In this document: piece by piece, positions 18,188 through 26,777 of the stretch
Layout of the letters: every line of letters begins with the position of its first letter
Numbering within the stretch: the stretch's first letter is position 1
Assembly: GCA_030696085.1 (NCBI GenBank)
Contig: JAUYNL010000081.1
Span: 62,001 to 126,000 of the forward strand
Origin: Luteolibacter sp.
Lineage (GTDB): Bacteria; Verrucomicrobiota; Verrucomicrobiia; Verrucomicrobiales; Akkermansiaceae
Length of the DNA stretch: 64,000 bases
Reading direction: 5' to 3'
Notes under the pieces: model-generated
What the model was told of the DNA's origin: nothing
Seen by the model: only the letters and a program-made list of their open reading frames with translations
Database searches by the model: none
Program-made: the position numbers and the translations under genes

Positions 18188-18240
18188 AAAAAAGCGCGCG
18201 TTGTGAAATCCGGGGGGAAATCCAACGCGCGCTTTTCTTT
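18188..18240. terminator. Strong bidirectional hairpin terminator
   Basis: A 14-bp perfect stem (aaaagcgcgcgttg paired with caacgcgcgctttt) with a 19-base loop and T-runs on both strands. It closes the minus-strand TPR gene, whose stop is 12 bases away, and would also stop plus-strand read-through. Confidence 0.88.
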
Positions 18241-18252
18241 TCCCCCTCACCG

Positions 18253-18720
18253 TCAATTCAGAGGGCCGATGCCTGCGAGATCCCGGTCCTCGCGGGCGGC
18301 TTCGAGAAACGATTCGTCCATCGTGATGGCTTGTTTGAGATGGCTGCGGGCGCGCTTGGCCTCACCCAATGTCCACAGGTAGCAAGCCAGATTGTAGTGG
18401 AAAATCGCCATTTCGAAGAGCGTTTTCGGCCCGCGCAGCAGCCAATTGCAGGCAGCAAGCGTGTCACCTGTTTCATGGAGGCAGAACGCCGCCCGCAGGA
18501 AAAACATCGGCTCGTCCGCCGCCTTCAGGCACAGCAGGCGGGCGGTGTCCGAGGCCGGGTTCCACGACTGGTTGACCATTTGTGCGGCCAGTTTCAGCTC
18601 CAGCGCCGCGCGCTGGGTGCGGACTTCGAAGGGCAGCGATTCCAGCTCGGCCAATGCCTCATCGGCAATTCCGAGTTCCAACCAGCCCGTGGCGGCCCGC
18701 AAGGTCTGTTTCACGCCCAT
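18253..18720 (-). CDS. TPR-like helical repeat protein
   Basis: A 155-residue protein made of helix-turn-helix repeats: ATGWLELGIADEALAELESL, MFFLRAAFCLHETGDTLAAC and HYNLACYLWTLGEAKRARSH followed by LKQAITMDESF, the last two fitting the TPR pattern (W-LG-Y-A-F-A-P positions). No signal peptide, so probably a cytoplasmic adaptor. I chose the ATG at 18720 (MGVKQTLRAATG) because the longer frame adds only an unconserved-looking Pro/Arg-rich leader. A strong terminator follows its stop. Specific partners are unknown. Confidence 0.72.
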   Translation of the reverse strand: MGVKQTLRAATGWLELGIADEALAELESLPFEVRTQRAALELKLAAQMVNQSWNPASDTARLLCLKAADEPMFFLRAAFCLHETGDTLAACNWLLRGPKTLFEMAIFHYNLACYLWTLGEAKRARSHLKQAITMDESFLEAAREDRDLAGIGPLN

Positions 18721-18800
18721 CCCCGCGACCCTAGGCGACCGCGGCCCGGGATGCAATCATTCAAGACGCGGAATTTCCGGAGTGCCAGCGAGCCCCGTTC

Positions 18801-20114
18801 CTAGGTCCCGAGCGCGCGGCAAACATCCGCCGTCCAGACATCTGCGATATCACCCGCAGTCCAGCGAGTGACCCGCTTTGCCCTGCCGTCCACAATGAGA
18901 TCGATGCGTTTCATGGGCTTGCCGTTGACGTCTCCCGAGCGGGTGGCGCGGATTTCCCTCACGGAAGCTCGCGGAAACGACTGCTCCTTGATCACCCGGC
19001 CATGTTGATAGGTGCGCAGCGCCACCTGCGTCTCATCACCCTCCAGCCGGACTTCCCGTTCGCGGCCGGGCCATGTGTTTCCCGCCATGAGCACGCCGAC
19101 TCCGCCGAAGACCAGCCCGACGATGATGGGAATGAGGCTGAAAAGGCTGAAGATGCAGTTGAACACCACCGCGAACCAATCCATGCCGTCTTTTCCACGG
19201 CTGGGCAGATCCGGCCCGTTGGAAAGCCCCATGAAGATGGCTCCCAGGCCGATGAGAATGAGGACGATACCGAGGATCCATTGTCCTTTCGGCGCCGGCG
19301 GCAGCGGGAATGAAAACGACGACTGCCTCTGCGCGGCGACCGCTTCCGGCGAAACGGCGGTGACGGGAGTTGCCGCGGGCTCGCCGAAGACCGCGCGCTT
19401 GATGTCGGCCACCAGCCAGGCCTTTTCATCCTCCCGCAGCGTGGTGCCAAACCTCAGCTTGCCGCCGCGACCGCGGATCTCCACGCCGTAAACCGGCTGA
19501 TAGTTCTGCTGATAGAACACGGTCTGTTCGACCGATTGCACGTCCCGGGTGACCAGGGACTTGTCTTTGATCCTCCCGAACATCTCGCGGCGCAGTGTGA
19601 CCAGATCGCGCGTGACGGTGATCCGGAGGCGGGAGTATTTATTGCGCACCGCGGCATAGAGACATCCTAGACCGATCGCCCAGAACACGGAGAAAAACGG
19701 ATAGAGGAACCACGGTTGGGCGTCCTGGCCATTCGCAGGCATGCCGAACAGGAATCCACCGCTTAGCACTGCGGTGATCAGCGTCCAGACCAGGCCGAAG
19801 AATAGGAAAAACCCGAATTTTCCGCTGGCGGGAATGTGCCAGACGCAATCTCCCGGGGCGCTGCCCTCGCGCTGGATGCGGGTGTTGGGCGGGATTTGGT
19901 CGGGCTGTCCGGTGGGAATGCCGCCGGCTTCGGGCCGCCATTCGGTGGGAAGCGCGTTCGTCCCGCACGATTCACAACGGACAAGGGTTTCCGCGTCCAC
20001 CGGGGCTTTGGCGGGTTTCTGTCCGCATTTTGGGCAGCGCAACAGACCCTTGGCAAAAGCCTTGTCCATCGCGGCCTTGCCGGCTTTGGCCGTCAGTTTC
20101 TCAAATAGATTCAC
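18801..20114 (-). CDS. Zinc-ribbon membrane protein of unknown function
   Basis: A 437-residue protein. The N-terminus has a zinc ribbon, CPKCGQ (about residue 27) with CESCGTN (about 48). Two hydrophobic segments follow (about 99-125 GFFLFFGLVWTLITAVLSGG; about 135-157), then a beta-rich domain (YSRLRITVTRDLVTLRREMF) resembling a PH-like bacterial membrane domain, then two more helices (WILGIVLILIGLGAIFMGLS; VVFNCIFSLFSLIPIIVGLV) and a second similar soluble domain. Such ribbon-plus-PH-like proteins are common and uncharacterised in Verrucomicrobia and Planctomycetes. It is upstream of the TPR gene on the same strand, with an 80-base gap. Confidence 0.7.
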   Translation of the reverse strand: MNLFEKLTAKAGKAAMDKAFAKGLLRCPKCGQKPAKAPVDAETLVRCESCGTNALPTEWRPEAGGIPTGQPDQIPPNTRIQREGSAPGDCVWHIPASGKFGFFLFFGLVWTLITAVLSGGFLFGMPANGQDAQPWFLYPFFSVFWAIGLGCLYAAVRNKYSRLRITVTRDLVTLRREMFGRIKDKSLVTRDVQSVEQTVFYQQNYQPVYGVEIRGRGGKLRFGTTLREDEKAWLVADIKRAVFGEPAATPVTAVSPEAVAAQRQSSFSFPLPPAPKGQWILGIVLILIGLGAIFMGLSNGPDLPSRGKDGMDWFAVVFNCIFSLFSLIPIIVGLVFGGVGVLMAGNTWPGREREVRLEGDETQVALRTYQHGRVIKEQSFPRASVREIRATRSGDVNGKPMKRIDLIVDGRAKRVTRWTAGDIADVWTADVCRALGT

Positions 20115-20263
20115 TCCGCGAATCCTATGGGGCCTGTGAGATTCCGGTCAATCCCTCCGATCTGATGCGAAGATCCGATTAAAAAAACAGGTAGCCATTG
20201 TCTCCAAGTGTGCGATTCTCAAAAACACCCGGATCATCATCCCGGTCAGACAGATACAATCCT

Positions 20264-20458
20264 ATGAAAAATCTACTACTTCTGGCCGTGTGTTCGGTGT
20301 CCATTCTCGCCGCATTTGCCTCCTGCAAGAAAAAAGGTCCGGCTGAAAAAGCGGGCGAAAAAATGGACGATGCCATCGAGAATGTGAAGGACGCCATTGA
20401 TCCCAAGGGCCCTGCCGAAAAGGCGGGGGAAAAAGTTGACGAGATCCTGGATAAGTGA
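20264..20458 (+). CDS. Small lipoprotein with duplicated Lys/Glu-rich motif
   Basis: A 64-residue protein. The ATG at 20264 starts a classic signal (MKNLLLLAVCSVSILAAF) ending in ASCKKK, whose Cys is the likely lipidation site, although Phe at -3 makes the lipobox imperfect. The mature part contains KKGPAEKAGEKMDDAIENVK followed by DAIDPKGPAEKAGEKVDEI, that is, two copies of KGPAEKAGEK around a helical linker. It resembles entericidin-like or stress-associated amphipathic lipoproteins in size and charge, but I cannot assign a function. It converges on mutS. Confidence 0.72.
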   Translation: MKNLLLLAVCSVSILAAFASCKKKGPAEKAGEKMDDAIENVKDAIDPKGPAEKAGEKVDEILDK

Positions 20459-21143
20459 ATGCCCGCTGGGCGGGACCGTGAGACGCGATCTTCAGGAGCC
20501 TGCGTTCCTGCTCAAAATTCCGCGAACAGATCCATCTGCGGCGGGTTGGATTTCGGGAAATCGTCCTGGACGGTGTTCTTCGCCTTGGGTCCTTGTTTCT
20601 TCTGCTCGGGTTTCACCGAGTGGAGTTCGAGATGGGAGAGGATGGACTTGGCGCGCTCGACGACGACTTTCGGAAGGCCGGCGAGGCGGGCGACCTGGAT
20701 GCCGTAGGATTTGTCCGCGGCACCGGGGAGGATCTTGTGGAGGAAGATGATCTCCTCGTTCCACTCTCTAACAGCGACGTTGTAGTTGGCGACGGCCTGT
20801 TTGGTGTTCGCGAGGTCGGTGAGCTCGTGGTAGTGGGTGGCGAAGAGGGTGCGGCAGCCGATGGTGTCGTGCAAATGTTCGGCGACGGCCCAGGCGATGG
20901 AGAGTCCGTCGAAGGTGGCGGTGCCGCGGCCGATCTCGTCGAGGATGACGAGGGATTTGTCCGTCGCGTGGTTGAGGATGAGGGCGGTTTCGCTCATCTC
21001 GACCATGAAGGTGGATTGGCCGCGCGAGAGGTCGTCGGACGCGCCGACGCGGCAGAAGATGCGGTCCACGAGGCCGAGTGTGGCGGATTCCGCCGGGACG
21101 TAGGCGCCGATCTGGGCCATCACGGCGATGAGGGCGATCTGGC

Positions 21144-21163
21144 GGATGTAGGTGGATGTAGGT
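21144..21163. repeat. 10-bp tandem duplication in the mutS P-loop
   Basis: Plus strand ggatgtaggt twice in a row (21144-21153, 21154-21163), followed by a partial third copy (ggat). On the coding strand it repeats the bases for the Ser-Thr-Tyr-Ile part of GKSTYI. One copy gives the normal ...[15 protein letters not shown]; two copies shift the frame. Confidence 0.95.
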
Positions 21164-21850
21164 GGATTTGCCGGCCATGTTAGGGCCTGTTAGAATCTGG
21201 AGGCGCGCGGTTTCCGGATCGAGTTCGGTGTCATTGGGGACGAACTTGGTTTCTGTTAGCGTTTGTTCGAGCACCGGGTGGCGGCCGTCGGTGACGAAGA
21301 AGCCGATTTCGTGGTTGAGCACCGGGCGGCAGTGGCGGTGGAACTGGGCGACTTCGGCCAGCGCGCAGAGCACGTCGATTTCCGCAACGGCGGCGGCGCT
21401 TTGCTGGAGGCGCTGGAGGTGGGTGATGACTTGCGTGCGGAGTTGGGCGAAAAGCTCGGCTTCGAGTTTCTTGGAACGCTCCTCGGCACCTAACACCTTG
21501 TTCTCCATCTCCTTGAGCGCGGGGGTGATGTAGCGCTCGGCGTTGGACATGGTTTGCTTGCGTGTGTAGTCGTCAGGAACCTTGGCGAGGTGGGTGGTTG
21601 TGATCTCGATGAAATAACCGAAGACGTTGTTGAATTTGATTTTCAACGAGTCGATGCCGGTGCGTTTGCGCTCGTCTTCCTGGAGGCGGGCGATCCAGTC
21701 CTTGCCGCCGCGGGAGGCGTTGCGGAGTTCGTCGAGCTCGGGCGACCAGCCGTCGCGGATGATGCCGCCGTCGCGGAGGTTTGCCGGTGGTTCGTCGGCG
21801 AGGGCGGAGCTCAATAGTTGTGTTAGATCCTGGAAGTCGTGGAGATTGGC

Positions 21851-21872
21851 GCCGAGTGAGCAGTGATCAGTG
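21851..21872. repeat. Short dispersed repeat (copy B) inside mutS
   Basis: The same 22 bases as 8289-8310. In the mutS frame the element and its tail encode ISSLITDHCSLG, a segment that interrupts the usual clamp-region spacing but keeps the reading frame. Confidence 0.75.
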
Positions 21873-23091
21873 ATCAGAGAAGAGATGTCTTCCTTGAGCG
21901 CGGGGATGTGGCTCAGCGAGATGCCGAGTGACTGGAGGTCGCGGGCGTTGCCCGAGTTTTGGGAGAGTCGGGAGGTGGTGCGTTCGATGTCGCGGATGCC
22001 TTTGAGGGATTCGCGGCATTTGGAGAGCAGGAAGGGTTCCGCCAGAAGCGCGGCGATGATTTCCTGGCGGGTGGTTAGAGCGGCGAGGTCGCGCAGCGGG
22101 TGGAGGATCCAGTCGCGCAGCAGGCGCGCTCCCATGGGCGTGGCGGTGCGGTCGAGCACGGCTAAGAGGGTGTGCTGTTTGCCGTTACGGGATTCCACGA
22201 GATCGAGGTTTCGCTGGGAGGCGGCGTCGATGAGGACGTGGTCGGTGTTTTCCCGGACTTTCGGAGCGTGGAGGTGCTCGCAGGGGCGGCGGAGTTGGTG
22301 GATGAGGTAGTGCAGGATGGCGCCGGCGGCACCGCTGGCGGAGTGAAGGTTTGCGCAGCCGAAGCCATCGAGCGAGTGGACGTTGTAATGATCCTTGAGA
22401 AGCTGGGTGGCGTGCTCGGGGAGGAACGCGTAGCCGTCGTAGGCCATGCAGTTGGTTAGAGCGCCGAACTCGGCGGTCTGGTGGTCCGGGATGAGGAGCT
22501 CGGACGGGGAGATGCGCGAGAGTTCGTCGGTGAGCAGGCCGAAGTCCGGGAACTCGGCGATGGTGAACTCGCCGGTGGTGTGATCCACGCAGGCTAGGCC
22601 GGCGGTTTTCCCGCAGCGGAAGACGGCTGCGAGGTAGTTCGGGCGCTGGTCGTCGAGCAGGGTGATGTCGTCGATGGACCCGGGGGAAAGGATGCGGGCG
22701 ATCTCGCGGGACACGAGTTTGCCGGCGACGGGTTCCGAGGTTTGTTCTGCGATGGCGACGCGTTTTCCGGCTTTGAGCAACCGGGCGATATAGCCTTGGG
22801 CGGCATGGTAGGGAACGCCGCACATCGGGGTGCCGCCGCGTTTGGTGAGGGCGACGTTGAGGATGGGAGCGGCGGTTTTCGCGTCCTCGAAGAACATCTC
22901 GTAGAAGTCCCCGAGACGATAAAAGAGGATGACATCCGCAGGCAGTGATTTCCGCATGGCCATGTATTGGGCCATCATCGGAGTAGCGGCGGGAGCGGAC
23001 ATGGGCGGAGACTGAAGAGGGGGGCGACGGGAATCAAGAAGGCAGGTGGATGGGAGAAAATTGAAGAAAATGCTCGACAAGGCGGACGGGG

Positions 23092-23110
23092 TGCCATACC
23101 GAGTATGGCA
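23092..23110. promoter_or_regulatory. Palindrome at the vapB start, probable VapBC operator
   Basis: An 8-bp perfect inverted repeat (tgccatac / gtatggca) around the 3-base spacer cga, ending on the A of the vapB start codon. VapB antitoxins typically repress their own operon by binding such palindromes. It could also affect the divergent mutS promoter, 90 bases away. Confidence 0.65.
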
Positions 23111-23376
23111 TGAAAATGACCATGCATATTGATGAGGCGCTGTTGAAGCGCGTCATGGAGGATTACGGCTACGACAGTAAGACCGAAGCCGTCGAAATGG
23201 CCTTGCGCGAATTGGATCGCAAGGCGCGTATGAAGGAATTCGGAACCAAAGGATTGGGTCTGACACCTGCCGAATGGGCGGATGCGGTTTTCCCCGGATA
23301 TGATCCCAAGAATCTGTCCAGTTATGATCCTGCAAGCTGCAAAGTAGCCGAAGAGCCTGCGAAGTATGGAAAGTGA
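23110..23376 (+). CDS. vapB: VapB-type antitoxin
   Basis: An 88-residue protein starting MKMTMHIDEALLKRVMEDYG followed by YDSKTEAVEMALREL, the ribbon-helix-helix pattern of type II VapB antitoxins ('T-x-x-[ID]-x-L-[LI]-x-x-[AV]...K-x-x-A-V-x-x-A-L'). The longer C-terminal tail (about 55-88) would wrap the toxin. ATG at 23116 is an alternative start. It overlaps vapC by 11 bases, so translation is coupled, and the palindrome at its start suggests autorepression. Confidence 0.82.
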   Translation: MKMTMHIDEALLKRVMEDYGYDSKTEAVEMALRELDRKARMKEFGTKGLGLTPAEWADAVFPGYDPKNLSSYDPASCKVAEEPAKYGK

Positions 23377-23773
23377 CGTCTTGGTGGACAGCAATGTCTT
23401 CATCGATTTGATGCGGTTCCGGGGAGATCCCGCGCCATTGCTTTACGAGTGGGCGGGAAGTCGTAACCTGGCCATTTGCGGAATGGTGCGTGTCGAGGTG
23501 CTGCGCGGCGTCAAATCCCACAAAGCTTATCGCAGCCTTTGTTCGTTCATGGATGTGATGGTGAATGTGCCGGCATCCAACCGTCTATGGGATGAGGCTG
23601 CGGGGCTTGCGTGGAAATTGGACCGCAGGGGATTAGTGATTCCCGGTACGGATGTGGTCATCGCGGCGAGCGCGATGAATATTGGAGCTGCCGTGCTGAC
23701 ATCGGACGCGCACTTCAGCAGGATCGAAGGGCTGCGGGTGATCTCCCCTCCGGTGGAGTGGTTTTCACCTTAA
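23366..23773 (+). CDS. vapC: VapC-type PIN-domain ribonuclease toxin
   Basis: A 135-residue PIN-domain protein. The four acidic active-site residues expected for Mg-dependent RNase activity are visible: D8 (LVDSNVFIDL), E44 (VRVEVLRG), D96 (IPGTDVVIAA) and D114 (LTSDAHFSRI). It overlaps vapB by 11 bases. Family members cleave tRNA or rRNA and are held inactive by VapB. It appears intact; the RNA target is unknown. Confidence 0.88.
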   Translation: MESDVLVDSNVFIDLMRFRGDPAPLLYEWAGSRNLAICGMVRVEVLRGVKSHKAYRSLCSFMDVMVNVPASNRLWDEAAGLAWKLDRRGLVIPGTDVVIAASAMNIGAAVLTSDAHFSRIEGLRVISPPVEWFSP

Positions 23774-24967
<1,194 letters not shown>

Positions 24968-24997
24968 CGCCTTGCGGTTCCACCCGTTCCACATTTC

Positions 24998-25032
24998 AAA
25001 AACGGCGGTCCTGCGAAGGGTCGCCGTTTTTT
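24998..25032 (+). terminator. Rho-independent terminator after gapA
   Basis: Stem aacggcg/cgccgtt flanked by A- and T-runs (aaaaacggcg...cgccgtttttt), starting about 30 bases after the gapA stop. The A/T flanks make it usable by the converging gene at 25039-25440 too. Confidence 0.85.
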
Positions 25033-25038
25033 ATGACT

Positions 25039-25440
25039 TCATGTTAGAGAAAGCCGCTCAATTCCCTCGCGGATGCGGAGCACCATATCCCGGGTATCGG
25101 GGCTGACCTGGTCAAGCCAGAGCAAGACTTCCTCCTTGTCTCTCATGACGGGCAGGGCTGCCTTGGTAAGGCGGTGGATATCGAGGAAAAGTCGAGTCTC
25201 CTCCACCGTGGCCCGACTGAACAGTCCGGCATAAAACCACGGCTTGGGATCATCCAGCGGATTGCGGAATCCGCACATCGCGCGTGCGGCTGCGCAGGAG
25301 GTCTCTAGGCGGCCGTCGCCGAGAGCTGCCAGATGTTCCAGCCAGGCATCGGCACAATCGTTGAGATTACCGCGGACGAGCCATGAGCGGTTCACCCGTT
25401 TCACCCACTCGAGGGTAGGCAGTGTGGAGTGATGTTTCAT
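25039..25440 (-). CDS. Small uncharacterised helical protein
   Basis: A 133-residue protein I do not recognise. No signal peptide or membrane helix. It is mostly predicted helix with several Trp and Cys residues (LEWVKRVNRSW; CADAWLEHLAAL; CAAARAMCGF). It converges on gapA and ends in the shared terminator. Coding is supported by a clean frame, plausible composition and position; function unknown. Confidence 0.6.
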   Translation of the reverse strand: MKHHSTLPTLEWVKRVNRSWLVRGNLNDCADAWLEHLAALGDGRLETSCAAARAMCGFRNPLDDPKPWFYAGLFSRATVEETRLFLDIHRLTKAALPVMRDKEEVLLWLDQVSPDTRDMVLRIREGIERLSLT

Positions 25441-25750
25441 GGTTCGAGGCGGGTTTCTACGGCAAGGCTTGTGACCGTTTCACCGCCATGCGGGTGACGA
25501 ACATGGTTAGCAGCGCTGCGATCTGGCATCCAGTCGTGATTTGGTCAAAAGAGAACGTCAGGTCCAGCAAGACTCCCGCCGAAAACGTGACTGCGCGGAT
25601 GGGTTGCCCTCCATCCCGGTGATTCCAGGCGGAGTCTAACGGCGGCTTCAAAAAATCCAGGAACTTGACATTTGCGTCATCCTTGGCCCAGTTTCCTACC
25701 AGTTCAAGCTAGGCATACATCATGAAAAATGGATGACATGGCGGACAAAG

Positions 25751-25772
25751 AATGACTATGTACATAGTCATT
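25751..25772. promoter_or_regulatory. Perfect 22-bp palindrome
   Basis: The half-site aatgactatgt is followed directly by its exact reverse complement. The length and lack of a spacer suit a dimeric regulator site (or a recombination target) rather than a transcript hairpin. No adjacent intact gene explains it. Confidence 0.5.
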
Positions 25773-25782
25773 GCCAAGGCTA

Positions 25783-25818
25783 AAAATATGGCGGGCTGAA
25801 AAGCCCGCCATATTTTTT
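25783..25818. terminator. Strong bidirectional terminator-like hairpin
   Basis: A stem of about 15 bp (aaatatggcgggct / agcccgccatattt) with a 4-base loop (gaaa) and A/T runs on both sides. The nearest gene end on either strand is the truncated VOC frame at 25959 on the minus strand. Confidence 0.8.
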
Positions 25819-25958
25819 TCCCTGCACCCACGATGCGCGCCACTTCATTTTTGAAATTGCGCTTGAGCGAACATTTCCAGACGACCGCCGATGACCAGCC
25901 TAAAAGCCGCAGTTTACAATGCGGCCTTCGACCCTGCGGCTTCAGGGCTTCGCTCGCA

Positions 25959-26201
25959 TCAGTCGTTTCTCCGGTGAATGCCGAGTTTGTTGCCGTCCGG
26001 GTCGGTGATGATAGCCGCCTGGCAGGCGGGCATGTCGAAGGGTTCCATGGCAAAGGGCAAGTGGCGGGACTTGAGGTGGGTGATCGCAACGTCGAAGTCC
26101 TCCACCTCGAGCACGAGCCGGGCTCCGTCGCCGGAAGGCTTCATGAAGGGTTCGTTGCCGATGCCCAATGTGTGTGGGCGCTATTTCCGTTCCTGACCGG
26201 A
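25959..26201 (-). pseudogene. Truncated VOC (glyoxalase-like) protein, C-terminal half only
   Basis: Reads MGIGNEPFMKPSGDGARLVL followed by EVEDFDVAITHLKSRHLP and ending in AIITDPDGNKLGIHRRND: the second beta-alpha-beta-beta-beta half of a VOC-superfamily protein with the usual 'DPDGN' ending. The frame is open only back to a stop at 26202-26204, and the start would be a TTG in mid-domain. The N-terminal half is missing, replaced by the end of pqiC. Deletion is the simplest cause. An intact but different VOC gene is at 43871-44266. Confidence 0.7.
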
Positions 26202-26203
26202 AA

Positions 26204-26761
26204 TTATTTCATCCCCGCTGCGATGTCATCGGCGAGGCGGGAGAGCAGCCGGGATTGTGCGGCGACCAGCGGCTGGTAGCCATCGGTCTCCAGCGCCTCA
26301 CGATCAACGAAGGTGCGGGAGGCTTTGAGTTTGCGCTCGGGCAGTGAATAGACGCGCCAGCCGGCCTCGATCACGGCGTAGCCATCGGAGCCGCCATGGA
26401 GTTGGCGGATGTCGAGGGTGACTTGGTGGCGGATGCCTTCGTCGCCCTGCCAGGGGTAGGAGCGGACGTTGCCGGTATGGAGGCGGCGGCCCAGGTTGGT
26501 GGCGGTGACGCGGGTGATGGAGGCGGCCAGATCGCCGGCCCAGCGGTGGTTTTCGGCGACGCCCAATTGGTTTTCGGACTCGGCGATGACGAGATTGGAG
26601 CGATCGATGTATTCGGCGAGGCTCACCGGCCCGACTCCGATGCCCGCGCCGCCGCCGGAGGGTGCCGGGCCATCGGCGGTGAGCACATAAAACGATCTCG
26701 ATCCGGAGCCGCACGCGGCAAGCAGGAGGATGGCCATCAGGGAAATAAAGCGCTGGATCAT
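26204..26761 (-). CDS. pqiC: PqiC-like ABC-type transport auxiliary lipoprotein
   Basis: A 185-residue lipoprotein with lipobox LLLAAC (Cys17). The mature part follows the PqiC/YmbA family: FYVLTADGPAPS, IGVGPVSLAEYIDRSNLVI, RWAGDLAASITRVTATNLGR and VTLDIRQLHGGSDGYAVIEA. In E. coli PqiC sits at the outer membrane and completes the PqiABC lipid-transport bridge. It follows pqiB by 16 bases, closing the operon. Length matches the family. Confidence 0.87.
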   Translation of the reverse strand: MIQRFISLMAILLLAACGSGSRSFYVLTADGPAPSGGGAGIGVGPVSLAEYIDRSNLVIAESENQLGVAENHRWAGDLAASITRVTATNLGRRLHTGNVRSYPWQGDEGIRHQVTLDIRQLHGGSDGYAVIEAGWRVYSLPERKLKASRTFVDREALETDGYQPLVAAQSRLLSRLADDIAAGMK

Positions 26762-26777
26762 GGGATGGGAATTGTTT

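Larger units (their letters stand above)
20512..23002 (-). pseudogene. mutS: DNA mismatch repair protein MutS, frameshifted by a 10-bp tandem duplication
   Basis: The gene starts at the ATG at 23002 (MSAPAATPMMAQYMAMRKSL). The mismatch-reading Phe-x-Glu motif is present (GDFYEMFF, F33/E35), as are connector, clamp and ATPase domains up to [11 protein letters not shown], with the P-loop Lys at residue 612. There a perfect 10-bp tandem duplication shifts the frame, and the product continues out of frame to 20768 (744 residues). The correct continuation is open in another frame to 20512 and holds [13 protein letters not shown], Walker [17 protein letters not shown] and [13 protein letters not shown]. 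Deleting one copy gives 2481 bases, an uninterrupted 826-residue MutS. As written the protein lacks the Walker B/H-loop half and should be inactive in mismatch repair. A sequencing or assembly error must be excluded. Confidence 0.93.
25441..25958. other. Gene-free region with palindrome and terminator
   Basis: About 520 bases. Short frames here lack recognisable protein character. It contains the 22-bp perfect palindrome (25751-25772) and a strong hairpin (25783-25818) with no gene clearly ending at it. This and the adjacent truncated VOC gene suggest a region remodelled by deletion or insertion. Confidence 0.5.

Noticed and set aside
20512-21123. Separate small MutS-like gene starting [10 protein letters not shown]
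   Set aside because: It is the out-of-frame 3' part of mutS; joining it by removal of one 10-bp repeat restores a full MutS.
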